Shown here piece by piece: positions 1 through 12,187 of a DNA stretch of 64,000 nt (its first letter is position 1; every line of letters starts with the position of its first letter). The notes beneath the pieces were generated by a model. That model worked only from the letters and a program-made list of their open reading frames with translations, was not told the DNA's origin and did not search any database. Origin of the DNA: Miscanthus floridulus (taxonomy: Eukaryota; Streptophyta; Magnoliopsida; Poales; Poaceae); the NCBI RefSeq assembly GCF_019320115.1, contig NC_089585.1, positions 142,891,600-142,955,599 on the forward strand, given 5' to 3'. Position numbers and translations under genes: made by a program.

Positions 1-22
1 AATCAAAATTTCTCTCTGTTTA

Positions 23-251
23 GTACTTAATCCATCACAAATTATAAGACGTTTGACTTTTTTGACACCAAGTTTAACCACTCGTCTTATTCAAAAATAT
101 CACTTCTTTTGTCGTGGCTTGGTTTATTAATAAAAGTTCTTCAAGAATGACTTAAATTTAACTATATTTACATAAATTTTTTAAATAAGACGAGTGGTCA
201 AACTTGAGTTTAAAAAAGTCAAACGTCTTATAATTTGGGATGAATGGAGTA
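23..251. mobile_element. Stowaway-like MITE
   Basis: Terminal inverted repeats of about 40 bp are visible. The left end has AAATTATAAGACGTTTGAC and the right end carries its reverse complement, GTCAAACGTCTTATAATTT. A second inner pair (ACTCGTCTTATT / AATAAGACGAGT) extends the foldback. The ends include TA, as expected for Tc1/mariner-type Stowaway elements. No coding capacity. Confidence 0.8.
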
Positions 252-281
252 TGTAAGTACGTACGTAATCTCTACTATGTA

Positions 282-417
282 GCCTGTTCGTTTGCTCATA
301 TCTGGCTTATAAGCCATGACTTATCAGCCAACGAATAATATTTTTCTCTCACACCAAATCAGCCAACAGTACTTTTAGCCATGGCTTATAAACCAAACCA
401 GCCCAGACGAACAGGGC
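282..417. mobile_element. Short hAT-like MITE
   Basis: About 136 bp bounded by GCCTGTTCGT and ACGAACAGGGC. Subterminal palindromic pieces (GGCTTATAAGCCATG / CATGGCTTATAA) make nearly the whole unit self-complementary. The termini resemble the common grass non-autonomous hAT-type elements. I could not define a clean 8-bp target duplication, so the superfamily call is tentative. Confidence 0.65.
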
Positions 418-1462
418 CATGGTACGCAACAAGTCCTTTATCGTCAAATGTTGTGTTTGTGTTGATTAATCAACATGCCATATTGCCATGCATGCCTAGT
501 ACACTAGTACTAGCTAGAGTACAATAATCTTGTTCATGGTTACCTACATACTGCGTGCACATGTACAATATATAGTAGTACTATAGCATACCTCAATACA
601 TTGAAGGTTGCTTTATTTGTCCAGCTGGAAAAGCTTCTCCATGCATGCATTCCAAAAGAAAACTTGGACCAATCTACTTTATTTACACTAAGGCATGCAC
701 TCAAATCAATCAAGCAATACGAAAAGAAGCCTGCCGGTGCAGGGGGCCATTACTTCGTTCTTAACTCCAGATCCTGATCCCGGCTGCCTTAGTGATTAAG
801 AAATCAATCCCCTAAATGCAGGTAGGGCTTCCTTTCTGTTTGAAGTAATTTCACAACTCATGTATGTTCCTGTTTAATTTTCTCTTCGGAGCAGATATAT
901 GATGCCTGTTAAACAGTTCAATTCACCATTCAAAAGAGAAAATCATAAATAAGAAATAAAAGGAAACCATCACGGGCGCTGCATGCTGATGTTTCTTACA
1001 TTTTTTTTTTCAGTCCATCAATTTCATATTAAAGAGTAAAGGCATATAAGGGCATGCAAAGTTAAAAGCATCCAAGGCAGAAAACATGGAAAAAACATTA
1101 TTATATTGTAGTTCATGATGCATGCCATGCATGTACATGTATATATATTATATATACATATACATATACACACAAGTTAAAGTGTGAGTTGGGATGATGA
1201 TTAGAAAAGAGAGGGAAAAAGCTGCCGATCGAGCACCTAGATTCACAGCTCACACAGACAGCAGAGGCAGAGGCCCGGGGTTCACGCAAACCACAAAGAA
1301 AAGCACCACAATGCAAAGAGAAGGAAGTCAAAAGGAAATAAAGCTTGAAGCCAGCAGGAAAGAAAAAGCTAGCTCTAGCATGATACTCACTCCTAGTATA
1401 AGCAAGCCCGCCAGCGCCTTGAAGGTTGCATTTGCATTCGGCACCGAGATCGATCGAGCAAG
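418..1462 (+). other. Upstream region of the tetraspanin gene
   Basis: No gene seen. The stretch is AT-rich with many GCATGC-type words and an alternating TA/CATA tract at 1138-1172. A TATAAG word lies at about 1397, some 66 bp before the start codon, and could be the core promoter. Confidence 0.4.
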
Positions 1463-3132
1463 ATGCATTCGCAGCACCCATACTACCCACACCGTCTGAG
1501 CAACACAATCATCGGCTACCTCAACCTGGTGACGCTCGTAGCATCCATCCCCATCATTGGTGCAGGGCTGTGGCTGGCGCACGGCTCTGCCGCCACATGC
1601 GAATCCGCACTGCAGACACCGCTGCTAGCCATCGGATTCATTGTTCTCCTCATCTCCCTAGCCGGCTTCATCGGCGCATGCTACCATGTGACATGGGCAC
1701 TGTGGCTGTACCTCCTCGCCATGCTGCTGCTCGTCGTCGCCCTGCTCGGGATCACAGTCTTTGGTTTGGCAGTCACAGCCGGGGGCGGTGGCAGGCAAGT
1801 ACCTGGCAGGGCGTACCAGGAGTTCCGGATCACAGATTACTCAGCCTGGCTCCAGAGGCATGTCGAGGTTGATCGCTACTGGCGGCCAGCGCTCGCATGC
1901 GTTGTCGGGTCCAGAGCCTGCCCCAGGATCGCCACTTGGACTCCCCTCGATTACCTCCAGCATAATCTCACGCCAATACAGGTTTGGTAGTATCTTCTGC
2001 TCTGCTACTCTTCTTAATTTCCTGCAGTGTTGAGATTTTAGCAAACTTTCAGTTAGGCAAACTGTTGCTATATATATATACTCTTCTTAATTTCTCGCAG
2101 TGTTGAGATAGCAAACTTTCAGTTAGGCAAACTGTTGTTATTCCAATCCAATCCAACCCAACCCAATGTACAGTACTAACAAACCATCCTAACTACTCTT
2201 GTGCATGCACGCAGTCTGGATGCTGCAAGCCACCGACATCATGCACATACAACCAAGGCATACCAATTGCGCCGCAAGACGAGGACTGCTATCGGTGGAA
2301 CAATGCCCCCAGCATTCTGTGTTACCAGTGCGATTCATGCAAAGCTGGAGTGCTGGAGCAGGTGCGCCGAGTCTGGCACAACATCACCATCCTCAACGTC
2401 ATCATCCTTGTTGTACTCATAGCCATCTACTCGTGTGGGTGCTGTGCTTTCCGCAATGCTCGCCGTGCCGAGTCTGCTGGGTACCCATATGGGGTAAACC
2501 GCATGTCCAAGATCAATCCACGATGGGATTACTTCTGGTAATAATATGCTTACGCATGCACGCAGTATAGTATATCTGGATTATTCTTATTCCCACAGTA
2601 CTGTAGTACTCCTATGTTTGTTTCAGCATTGAAAATCTAAAGTTGATTAGTTGACATTAAAACAAATCAGGGAAGGAACAAGTTGCTCCCTCTGCCTCTT
2701 GTGTACGTGTAATAATGTTTCTAGGCTGCAACTTAATTTGACTACCTTTTTTCTACCAAATATATATGTTGGTCTTAGTACTGCAAATTAACAAAGTATT
2801 TTTGGTGATGAACATGTCAGAGTAACACCTTCACTTGGTTAACATTTGCTTATACTATTAGGAGCCAAATATAAATTAAGACCAATGAATGAACTAGTAG
2901 AGGGCTAAGAAGGAAACAAATGTTTGGGTGCGCAGGTTCTCAGGATAACAACAAATGGCACATATGATGTTCACCAATCAAATGTCGCTACAGACAACAC
3001 CAATTTCCTTTCAGTCCTGTAGGAAGTGTTTTTTTTTTGGGTCTTATTATTACTCCTACATCTGAGAAGCTCTGCTTGTGATTTTGGTGCAGGTCAAGGT
3101 GGTGGAATGGCCATAGAGAGCAGCTATATTAG
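1463..3132 (+). CDS. Plant tetraspanin (TET family), 3 exons
   Basis: Four-pass membrane scaffold that organises microdomains in the plasma and endomembranes. Exons: 1463-1981, 2215-2537 and 3093-3132, predicting 293 aa. All introns are GT..AG, in phases 0 and 2. The N-terminus RLSNTIIGYLN runs into TM1 (about residues 15-38). TM2 is near 51-74, TM3 near 78-103 and TM4 near 230-250. The large extracellular loop contains the plant GCCKPP signature at the exon 1/2 junction and further Cys pairs (CTY, DCY, LCYQCDSC). The last exon is tiny and encodes SRWWNGHREQLY, the expected plant TET tail. If intron 2 were retained the frame would stop at once (TGG TAA), so exon 3 is easy to miss. The start at 1463 gives the usual short cytosolic N-terminus. 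Length fits the family. The exact paralogue is not assigned. Confidence 0.9.
2008..2139 (+). repeat. Tandem duplication in tetraspanin intron 1
   Basis: Two copies of a segment of about 60 bp, 2008-2069 and 2081-2139, share CTCTTCTTAATTT, then GCAGTGTTGAGA, then GCAAACTTTCAGTTAGGCAA. They are separated by a short TA run. Each copy contains a pyrimidine tract followed by GCAG, so each looks like a decoy acceptor upstream of the real one at 2214. Confidence 0.85.
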
Positions 3133-4160
3133 GGTAGCTAGTGATGATAGTACATATGTTTAAGGTTTCTTTGGATGTGTATCAACTTTGTTTCTAGGAA
3201 GAGTTTTCTCTGGTTCCGGATGTTGATGTTATAACGGCTGGCTGTAGATAGGATACTCGGAGGATGATGTGAGATGAATAAAGGGACGCAATGCACAGGA
3301 ATCCCTTTTATTATCTACTGTGTCTGTGTGCGTGAATACATACATACACGATGGTGGTACTGATGCTAGTCTCCTCCTCCTCCTCCTCTGCCCCTGCCCC
3401 TCCGGGGGCCGCACAAATGCATGCACTAGCAGACCAGCAGTAGGGGACATAACATAACCTCTGGATCATTTTTATTCTATCTTGAGATTGAGATGGAAGG
3501 CGACGACCGGCGACGTGTGCGTGCGTGCGTGCTCTTTAAGCCCGAACTAAACTGAGATCGGAATCAGAATAGACAGAAAGCGATCCCCTAGATTTGATTT
3601 TTGCATCCATCCAAAACGGAAGGGATAAGGGGAGAGAGGCTGGAACAAGGGGCTTCGTACACGTACCATCCATCGCACTCCAATCAGTAGTTCCTTTCCT
3701 TTCCTCCTCCGTACTAAACTGCTAATGGCGCACGGCGGCGCGGAAGCGGCGAGGTTTCAGTTGCAGAGAGAGAGGACGGGAGGAGGAGGAGGAGGAGGAG
3801 GAGGGACAGGGTCATGGGATTGGGCTGGGCTGGAGTAAGAGCCACGAGGTGGCGGCCCATCTCCGATCCCTACCATTCCTTCCTAAGTTGGAGGAGGATT
3901 TCAGCCACTGGCCCAGCCCATGCGTAGCAAAGGGACTCCACGCGTCGCCGCCGTATTGGCCGGGCTACGTGTTCCGTCCCAACGCAGCAACGCTTCGTTT
4001 GTCCGTCAGCGCAACTCAGCATCTAGGCAAAGAACGGAACGGAAACCAGGGTGGCTGGGTGGGAGAGCCGGAGACGGAGAGGGAGAGGGAGGGGGAGAGG
4101 CCTACACGGCGAGTAGAGGAGGGAGGGAGCGCCACTGCGCCAGAGCTGGAGACAGAGATC
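3133..4160 (+). other. Tetraspanin 3' region and P58IPK promoter/5' UTR
   Basis: No additional gene. It contains CCT repeats at 3370-3390, a GGA run at 3778-3804 and GAGAGG repeats at 4074-4100 close to the P58IPK start. CCAAT-type words (ATTGG at 3818 and 3955) and a CCACG at 3842 are present. I could not assemble a convincing endoplasmic reticulum stress element from them. Confidence 0.45.
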
Positions 4161-7100
4161 ATGGTGCGGGCGTGGGGGCGGACGGCGCTGCCTCCGCTCC
4201 TCATCCTCGGCCTCCTCCGCCTGCACTTCACCCCGCTGGTCGTCGCCCAAGGTGCACCTCCCTTCCCTGTTCACGCCATCACCCTAGCAGCTTGGTGCTC
4301 GTCGATTGGATTGCGTAAAAGAATTCGATTGGATCTTCAACCATCGAATCCTTCCCCTCTTATACTGATTCCATTCCATTGGTTGGTTGGTTGGATCTCG
4401 GAGTCAGCGAGACCCAGCACATGCTTATGCCTCTCACTAAATCTTGAGTTGCATCTTGTTCTTCTGTCACCCGCATAATTATACTTATTAGTAGCAGCAT
4501 CTCATCAGATCAATATGCATGGCAATGGCATGCCGCCTCCCGAACTGGACCACTCACGCCTTTTCTTTGGCCACTGTTAGGCCAGCCATTTTCTGCCCGA
4601 CTGCCCTGTCTCTCGTTAGGCACAGCACAATTTGAATGAAATATCATTTCCTTTTTTCTGGAATTTCAGAAGGACAAGAAAAAGACCCTGCTACTTTGTT
4701 CGCGCAAGCCTCAGAGATGATGAACCTGAGGAAGTATGATGGGGCGCTTGGCCTGCTAAATGCTGTGTTGGAAGTTGACCCAAATCATTCTGAAGCTTAC
4801 AGGCAGCGTGCATCCGTGCTTCGTCATAAATGCAGGTAAGTTATTCTCTCCGGCTGGTTTGCACTCCATTCTTTGTTTTTTGTGCCACGCTCTTGCTTGA
4901 CTCCAATGCTAATGGATAGAGTAGTAACGGGTAACATTTTCAACTTCTTTTGTCTTCAAACTTGCAAGTAGCTGATTTTCATTTTGGTTTGGCCTCATAA
5001 GCACGAAAAAATGAAGTTTACTCTGTTTAAATTGAAGGCAGATTCTAATCCTAGCGGAACATCATTGCCTCCATATCTGAAAGATGAATCCCATATATGT
5101 AGCTATATTATAATATTAAAAGTTGAAAATTTTCTTCCTCCAGATTTTGGCCCATCACACTCGCTCCCGCTTCGTCTATGCCTCCACTCCCCTGGAGTAT
5201 AAGAGTCCTAGCCGGTTTTACTAAGAGGAGTGTTACGCAATGAATTAGAGATCATAGTCCTGATTGGTTTACTATCCCATCTGTGACCTGAACTCACGAC
5301 CCGTGCTCATACAAGTTTAGAATAGCTCACGTTCAGCCTTAGTACAGATTCCGATTCTAAGACATATTAGAACATGTGATGCACGCTGTATGTTCTGTTG
5401 CTATGTAAGGGCATGTTTAGTTATAAAAAAGAAGGGGAAAGAGAGCATGTCTACCAAAACCCTTGTCATTTTACACATGCTATTCCTTATTCCTTGCATG
5501 TGTTATGTTCCACTGTATGCCTTTTTTTTAAAGTCCAGATACAAGGAAGCTGAGAGCGACTATAACAAACACCTGGAGCTGAATCCTGGGTCTGCTTCAG
5601 TGGAAAAGGAATTATCCCAGCTTCTTCAGGCTCAAAATTCATTACAATCTGCTTATGGCCAGTTCGATTCTGGTGACTTTTCAAAAGTCGTGGAATACAT
5701 CAACAAAATTGTGCTCGTCTTTTCTCCAGGTTGCTTAAAGGTGTGATTACGGACAGGAAAATTCCATCTAGTCATTTCTCCTTGGGTTGTGGTACTAAAG
5801 ATTCAATTTGCAGGCAAAGCTTCTCAAGGCTAAAGCATTGCTAGCACTGAAAGACTACTCAAGCGTTATTTCAGAGACCGGATTCATTCTAAAGGAAGAT
5901 GAAGACAACTTGGATGCACTGCTATTACGTGGTCGCGCCTACTATTACCTTGCTGATCATGATGTGGCCTCCAGGTAATTTGGAAAAGCATATGCATGTG
6001 CTTATACACACCCAAATGCTCCCTAGACTATATTCAAATAATCCTTTTTTGTTTAGGCACTACCAGAAAGGGCTCCGTCTTGATCCAGAGCATTCAGAAT
6101 TGAAGAAAGCATATTTCGGGTTAAAAAATCTTTTGAAGAAGACTAAGAGTGTGAGTGTCATTCTTCTTATCAATCAATTTGGAGTGTACAGTGTCGTAGT
6201 AGTTAAATCATACGGTGTGGATGCAGGCTGAAGATAATTCTGCCAAGGGTAAGCTACGTGTGTCTGTTGAGGACTACAAGACAGCTCTAGCAATGGATCC
6301 AGACCATACTGCTTATAATGTACATCTTTATCTTGGGTTGTGTAAAACTCTGGTCAGACTTGGGAGAAGTAAGGAGGCAATCAGCAGCTGTACAGAAGCA
6401 CTGGGCATAGACAGTGAACTTGTTGATGCACTTACACAGGTAATTTGGCTGCCTGGAATCACACAGATCATCAATGTAAAATTCAGAATGGAAACTCAAA
6501 CATTTCTAAGACCTGATCTTACATCTTTGACACTAGTTTCTAAAAAAAAATGGATTTCATTCTATTTAGGTACCCCAAGTGTTAACTGACATTGTTATGT
6601 GGTGTATAAGACTATGCTGGAATCCATCTAAGACCTGCAAGCTTGTTTCTATGAACCGGCTTAGGACAGCTAGTGTTTATATATTTGTATCAACTGTACA
6701 CGTAAGGGATAGAGTACTCTCTCCCCAGATAAATCATATTTTCATACTCTATGACCAACCATTAAGATTGGATTCAGTGCTATGAACCAGCTATTGGCGC
6801 TTACGAAATACTACAATTGTTCAGCATGTTTAAGATCTTCAGTTTAATATACACTATTAATATGTTTTGAGTCCATAGCTAGATTACATGGATAATGTAA
6901 TTTATCTTTTCACTAAATGCTATATCAGGAGGTTACATGACAGCACGAAAGTTGAATTTTGTGCTGCACAAGTTTTTGCAAGCATGACATTCTTATCTGT
7001 TTCTTGGGATATTTAGCGTCATTTTTCATTACCCTTGCTGCAGAGAGGTGAAGCTAAACTTCTCTCAGAAGATTGGGAAGGAGCGGTTCAGGATCTAAAA

Positions 7101-8456
7101 GAGGCTGCCCAGAAATCTCCACAGGTAATTATATTTGGTCCGAAAGCGCAGAATTTAGATGGTACACAAACAATAGTTCTTGCATTTTATTCATGTTAGA
7201 TTTCCCTGACGTTGCCACCCCCAAAACAACACCGGCAGACACACCCACCAATCGTCTCCTACTGGAACCTTCATTGTTTTCAATTTGCATTTATATGATG
7301 TCTAGGGTTGCTTTGCAAGCCATTTTTGTTTCCAAATTGCTGTGGATGCTGCAGTACAACGGAAAGCTATTGCTAGTGTAACATAAGGTTGAAAAAGGTG
7401 CTGTAGTTTTGTCTAAGACAGAAAAATTATGTATCGGCAGCCATGTAAATTGTTTTAACAAAGTCTTAGGATATAGCACCATAGAAATACCTGATTTTTT
7501 TTTTTCAAGTGGCGAACCCGAGTTTCCATTCTCTATTTCTGAACCTGAGAAGTCTATGAACTGATCGTGAATATTTGATGGACCAGGAAGTTTATTTTTG
7601 ATTTTCTGCTAGCATGATAACTTAACATTTTTAACAACCAGGACATGGGTATCCGTGAAGCACTTATGAGAGCTGAAAAGCATCTTAAGTTGAGCAAAAG
7701 AAAAGACTGGTATAAAATTCTTGGTGTTTCAAAGACAGCGTCAGCTGTGGAGATAAAACGTGCCTACAAAAAGCTGGCGTTGCAGTGGCATCCAGATAAA
7801 AACGTGGATAACCGGGAAGAAGCAGAAAACATGTTTCGAGAAATTGCTGCTGCTTATGAGGTACGATGGATTGGACTGTTCTCTCTTTAGGAAACCAGAA
7901 AACCACTATCTATGCCGGGGGGGGGGGGGGGGGGGGGGGGGCGGGGGCAGTCCCCCACCTGGGATATATCGATGATTGGCTGCTCAATTAGCCATAATGG
8001 TTACAAAATACAAAAGGTTTCAATCTGGAAAACAACTACTGAACTAAAAGATTACATTGTGCTAGACAACGCTGAGCACCAAGCTGTGGCGACGTCTCTA
8101 CTATCCTGCGAGTGCACATTCTATTAACAACATTGCTATATTTAGATGCTAGTTCAGTCTGGCATTACAATCAATCTTGTGGTTTTCTCGCTCTGTGAAT
8201 GTTGTTTTGCTGGAATGTACTATATGTTATGTGATATGTTTGTCACAAGCTTCCGCTCCATGTTCAGGTGCTTGGTGATGAAGACAAACGTGTAAGGTAT
8301 GACCGTGGAGAGGATGTGGACGAGATGAATATGGGAGGCGGGGGTGGCTTCAATCCTTTTGGGGGTGGCGGCCAGCAGTACACGTTTCATTTCGATGGTG
8401 GGTTCCCCGGCGGCGGCTTCCCTGGGGGTGGAGGCTTTCAGTTCAACTTTGGATAA
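4161..8456 (+). CDS. P58IPK: P58IPK-type ER co-chaperone (TPR + J domain, DNAJC3 homologue)
   Basis: ER-lumenal Hsp40 that binds unfolded clients with TPRs and stimulates BiP ATPase; the animal form also inhibits eIF2-alpha kinases. Nine exons: 4161-4251, 4670-4835, 5539-5740, 5814-5974, 6057-6150, 6227-6439, 7044-7124, 7642-7860 and 8268-8456. All junctions are GT..AG and the frame stays open to TAA, giving 471 aa. Residues 1-30 are a signal peptide (basic start, Leu-rich core, VVAQ end). Residues about 35-340 are TPR helices (e.g. [33 protein letters not shown]). The J domain starts near residue 356 ([12 protein letters not shown]) with HPD at 386-388. The tail is Gly/Phe rich and ends FQFNFG. 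No KDEL is seen. Length and exon order match plant P58IPK. It looks intact. Confidence 0.93.
7917..7941 (+). repeat. Poly-G run of 25 in P58IPK intron 8
   Basis: Twenty-five consecutive G followed by CGGGGG, starting 56 bp inside the intron after the donor at 7861. Such a run can form G-quadruplexes and is prone to length error in sequencing and replication. Confidence 0.95.
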
Positions 8457-8793
8457 ACTGTGCATGTACGATGACATTTTCTTCAGTTCCACTGGAATTG
8501 CTTTAGGAATTCTTAACAGCAGCTGGTAGCTATTCTTAGGCAGGCTGAGAGACTGTTCTTATATATTACAATAACAAGTGTTTTTGGGCACCTACAATTT
8601 TTCCTTCATCATTTGCTTCCTGCAACTGCAACTGCTCTCTCTCTCTCTCTCTCATACATCAGTTGAATGGAAATAAAGATACGTTTTTTTTTGGCTGTTG
8701 CGACTTTGCGAGGATGTCTTTTGCATTGGTGAACTGCACAAAACACCACATTTCGGAGCCATTTTGTCGCATTGCACCACGTTTAAGTACTTA
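8457..8793 (+). other. 3' UTR and downstream flank of P58IPK
   Basis: No gene. A (TC)n tract lies at 8635-8653 and an AATAAA-like word (GGAAATAAAGA) at about 8670, a plausible polyadenylation signal. The stretch ends at the Helitron terminus. Confidence 0.5.
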
Positions 8794-10189
8794 CTAGCAT
8801 GTGCCCCCGCGCGTTGCGCGGGCAGCTTGGAAAGTAGTCATGATGTGGAAGATATTTTTCATGGTGAAAAAAATGTTGATATCGGTTTGTTTAAGATTTG
8901 TATAGGAACTAAGATTCCAGAATCAAGTTCATTAGCCTGTGCATGCGGTTTTACAACTGAACATCGAAGATCTGTTATCATAACTGAAGCAAGGAAACAT
9001 AATCATGTTTCTTTGTAGTGACAATGTGTCTTTAGACAGAAAAAAGGCATTTGCAGGCGTCAACTAAATGGGGGCAAGCCAGCCAGGTCGCCATTCAAGC
9101 ATAAGCAGATCTAGAAGTTACGCCGAAGCTGAAATATATATTACATGCAACAACACAAAGAACACCAAGAGGTAAACTGGGGCTGTAGGCTGAAGAGTTG
9201 TCATGGGACTATCTGCATGAACATGGTACAGAGCGAGGGTCAGAAGGAAGCATTTGGCCCATTCCAAAGGTGGCAAAGGTGAAGTTTATTAAGAACAGAA
9301 ACATCATTTTTTGCGTATCGTATAAGCAAGACAAAGTCATGGCATGCTTTGTAAGGCAAACTACTGCGCAGGGCCAACTTTGTCAGTAGGCATCTGTTTG
9401 GGATAGGAGTGAAGATATTGTGAGGGTGAGAGTAATTATAAATGACAGACGTATCATGGCTGAACGCTAAACTGAAAATGAGGTGACGTAGGACACCAAA
9501 TGGAGATCATAGTTACCAAAATGAACTAAGGTGAATAGGATGAGGGTTGGACTGTCCAAAGTGGGTTCATGTTTTGTAGAACCGTGCACCTGACGTGCAA
9601 GGGGCATCATAGGAATGTTTATATTAAAGTGAGCAAGGGATATGCACAGAGCAAATATAGCACCTGAAGCTGGGAAAAAACTGAAAAAGTGTACTGTAGT
9701 TTTCACCTGAAGATCTGATCCCTGTGTACATATTGAAAACATCTGCTTTAGTTTGCACCTGAAGCTTGGATCCCTGTTTATATGTTGAAAACTAAGTCTA
9801 AAACCTGACGGTAAAAGCGCAGGAGGCTGATAAACAGAGTTTCTATTGGTAATATTTTTTTTGGGGGTGAGTGTGATGTGGATTATTACTATCTGATAAC
9901 AAAAGGCTGGTGTGGTCGCATGAACATTGGAGAGTGGAGACAATAGACTCACATATAGAGGGCATACAACTGGTGTGGCTCTTACTAAGAATGTTTTTGG
10001 CGCTATGAAGGACAAAGGGAAATGGCAAGGAAAAATTAATATTGCATATGTGTTTACCAAAAGTTTCACGAATGAATTGTCTGTCGCCTGCACCTGGAGC
10101 AGTCGGCTGCTATGTAGGTATGGAGAAGAAGCTGTAAAAAAACACACAAAAAGTTATGGCCAGTGTTTGGAATAGAAGGGCTGCTACTT

Positions 10190-10319
10190 GGCCCCGTTCG
10201 GCTTACCTCACATTCAGCTTGTTTTTTCAGCCGGAACAGTGTTTTTCTCTCACAACAATTCAGCCAGAACAGTGTTTTTCAGCCAGTTTCAGCCAAGATT
10301 TAGACCAGCGAACGGGGCT
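10190..10319. mobile_element. Short hAT-like MITE inside the Helitron
   Basis: Ends GGCCCCGTTCG and CGAACGGGGC are inverted repeats. The interior repeats CAGCC(A/G)GAACAGTGTTTTTC. It is of the same general type as the element at 282-417, but its sequence differs. Confidence 0.65.
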
Positions 10320-10535
10320 GGTGGAGGAAAATGAGTATGGCGATAATATTTGGGCAAGCTAAGTCTAAGTGTGAGAGGCGAAATTGTTACCTTATAAGCA
10401 GGGCGCTTTTTGGTAGCATGGATCATAGCAAAGGGTGTAATACAGAGATGGCACAAAGGTTGTGCATTTTTTACGTGGGTAGTAACACAATAGATTAAAA
10501 CTGAAACAATAGCACATGCATTAGAGAATAAACAG

Positions 10536-12182
10536 CTACAGGTGTTTGGTGTTAAAGAAAACCGAGGTTAGTGAGAGGACCTGGCCAATCTGAGTATCAT
10601 GAGTTGGATATCTCTTCAAAAATTTCCCTGTAGGCAACATTATGGGTACTGTCTTCATATCCAGGGGGTTATTTTCAATGAGGACCCGTAGGCCTCTTGG
10701 AGATGTAACACGTGAGAAGGCAACGTACAATTGGCCGTGGGAAAATACAGGGCTTGGCAGGTAAACACCAACTTTACTCAATGTTTGTCCTTGACTTTTA
10801 TTTATCGTCATGGCATATGAAACACGAACGGGGAACTGGCGCCGTTTAATTTTGAACGGCCACCTAGGGTCTGCTGAAGTAGCCATTATCCTTGGAAAAT
10901 AGGCCAGTGCTCCTTTTGCTTTGCCTATGGCGAGTAAGCTGTGTAACTATGAGCCTTGTTCCATTACATAAGCCCTTTGTTGCGTCTAGATTTCTAGGAA
11001 GCATTATAGGAACGCCAATTTTAAGCTGCAAATGATAGTCTGGTAAGCCGCTCATGCGTATTGTGTAGATAAATTCTGTAGGGTACAAATCTTGCACAGT
11101 GCAATAGTTAGCTGAGGAGTCATCAATGCTGTCAGAGCTATAATACAACATCATATCTCTTCAGTAGCAATTTGGCTCATAACCTGAGAATTGATGGCAG
11201 AAGCTAGTTCATTGGTTGGAGCCAAGATTGCTCTCTCACATAGGTAATCTGGTAATTCAGACATGTGCGGTGTTGATCCATACACAAAAGAGATCAAACC
11301 TGTTAGGTTCCTTTGTTCAGCGGGTAGCAATATGTATTTTGGTATTTGGACCCAGGTAGTATCGTGTTGTTCTACAGGAACGGTATTAGGGGGTTGTACC
11401 ATCACCAATCGAGAGAAACCATTCAGCAAACTGTTGAAGCTCAGTTTTTTCTTCAGGTGAAAGCGATGAAGCACGGAGCCTCATGTTTTCTGTCAATGGA
11501 AGGACAGAGCAGCACTGCCATAAGTAGGAGCGAGTAATCGATGCACTTAGAACTTGATGTTTTTTCCATTGGTAATGACAGGAAGGGTTTGCCTAAAGTC
11601 TCCACCAAGGACAACTGTGATGCCACCAAACTGCTTATTTGCTAAAGCCTGATCCCTTGATGACATTATATCTCGAAGTGTTAAATCAAGTGCTTCAAAA
11701 CAATGTCTATGGTTCACAGGTGCTTCATCCCATATAATGAGTGCAGTTTGTTCTATCAATTCTGATAACTTTGTGTTTTTCTTTATTGTACATATAGAGT
11801 GTTCTTCAGTGTTCAATGGAACCTTGAAATGTGAGTGAGGTGTGCGACCACCAGGTAGTAGCAACGCAGCTATGCCGGATGATGCGACCGTCAATGTTTA
11901 TTTTCCTTGGCTTCTAATGCTATTTAGCAGGGTATTCCATAGAAATGTCTTTCCAGTCCCACCATATACATAAACGAAGAAGGTATGACCACAACTATTT
12001 GTAACTGAATGCTCTATAGTGTCATAAATATGCTTCTGGTTTAGATTCAAGCATCGAACCTGGTGAACCACCAATTCTGTTGTAGCATCAGAACCATATG
12101 AGAGTTCATCCAGTATGAGCCTATTCTCAGAAATTGATGATGTATCATGATCTGGTTGCGGTAGGTGGAAATGAGCCAATGT
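10536..12182 (-). pseudogene. Helitron Pif1-like helicase, C-terminal part (broken)
   Basis: Superfamily 1B DNA helicase of Helitron transposons. Minus-strand pieces in order: a stretch ending with Walker A GGTGKT (11946-11963); ASSGIAALLL and the Walker B segment IIWDEAP; the motif LGGDFRQTLPVI; then NGTRLIV; then [12 protein letters not shown] and [12 protein letters not shown] near the C-terminus. The pieces lie in different frames (breaks near 11150, 11500 and 11896), so no intact protein is made. The reading frame continues on the far side of the solo LTR at 14555. Confidence 0.88.
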
Positions 12183-12187
12183 ATAAC

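Noticed and set aside
1138..1172. TA/CATA tract as a promoter
   Set aside because: Simple repeat 300 bp upstream of the tetraspanin start; no reason to prefer it over the TATAAG nearer the gene.
3849..4478. 209-codon frame overlapping the P58IPK start
   Set aside because: Out of frame with the P58IPK exon, low-complexity composition and no recognisable domain; it is a shadow frame in GC-rich 5' sequence.
9467..10147. 226-codon minus-strand frame within the Helitron
   Set aside because: No domain, lies in noncoding 3' sequence of the Helitron, composition not coding-like.
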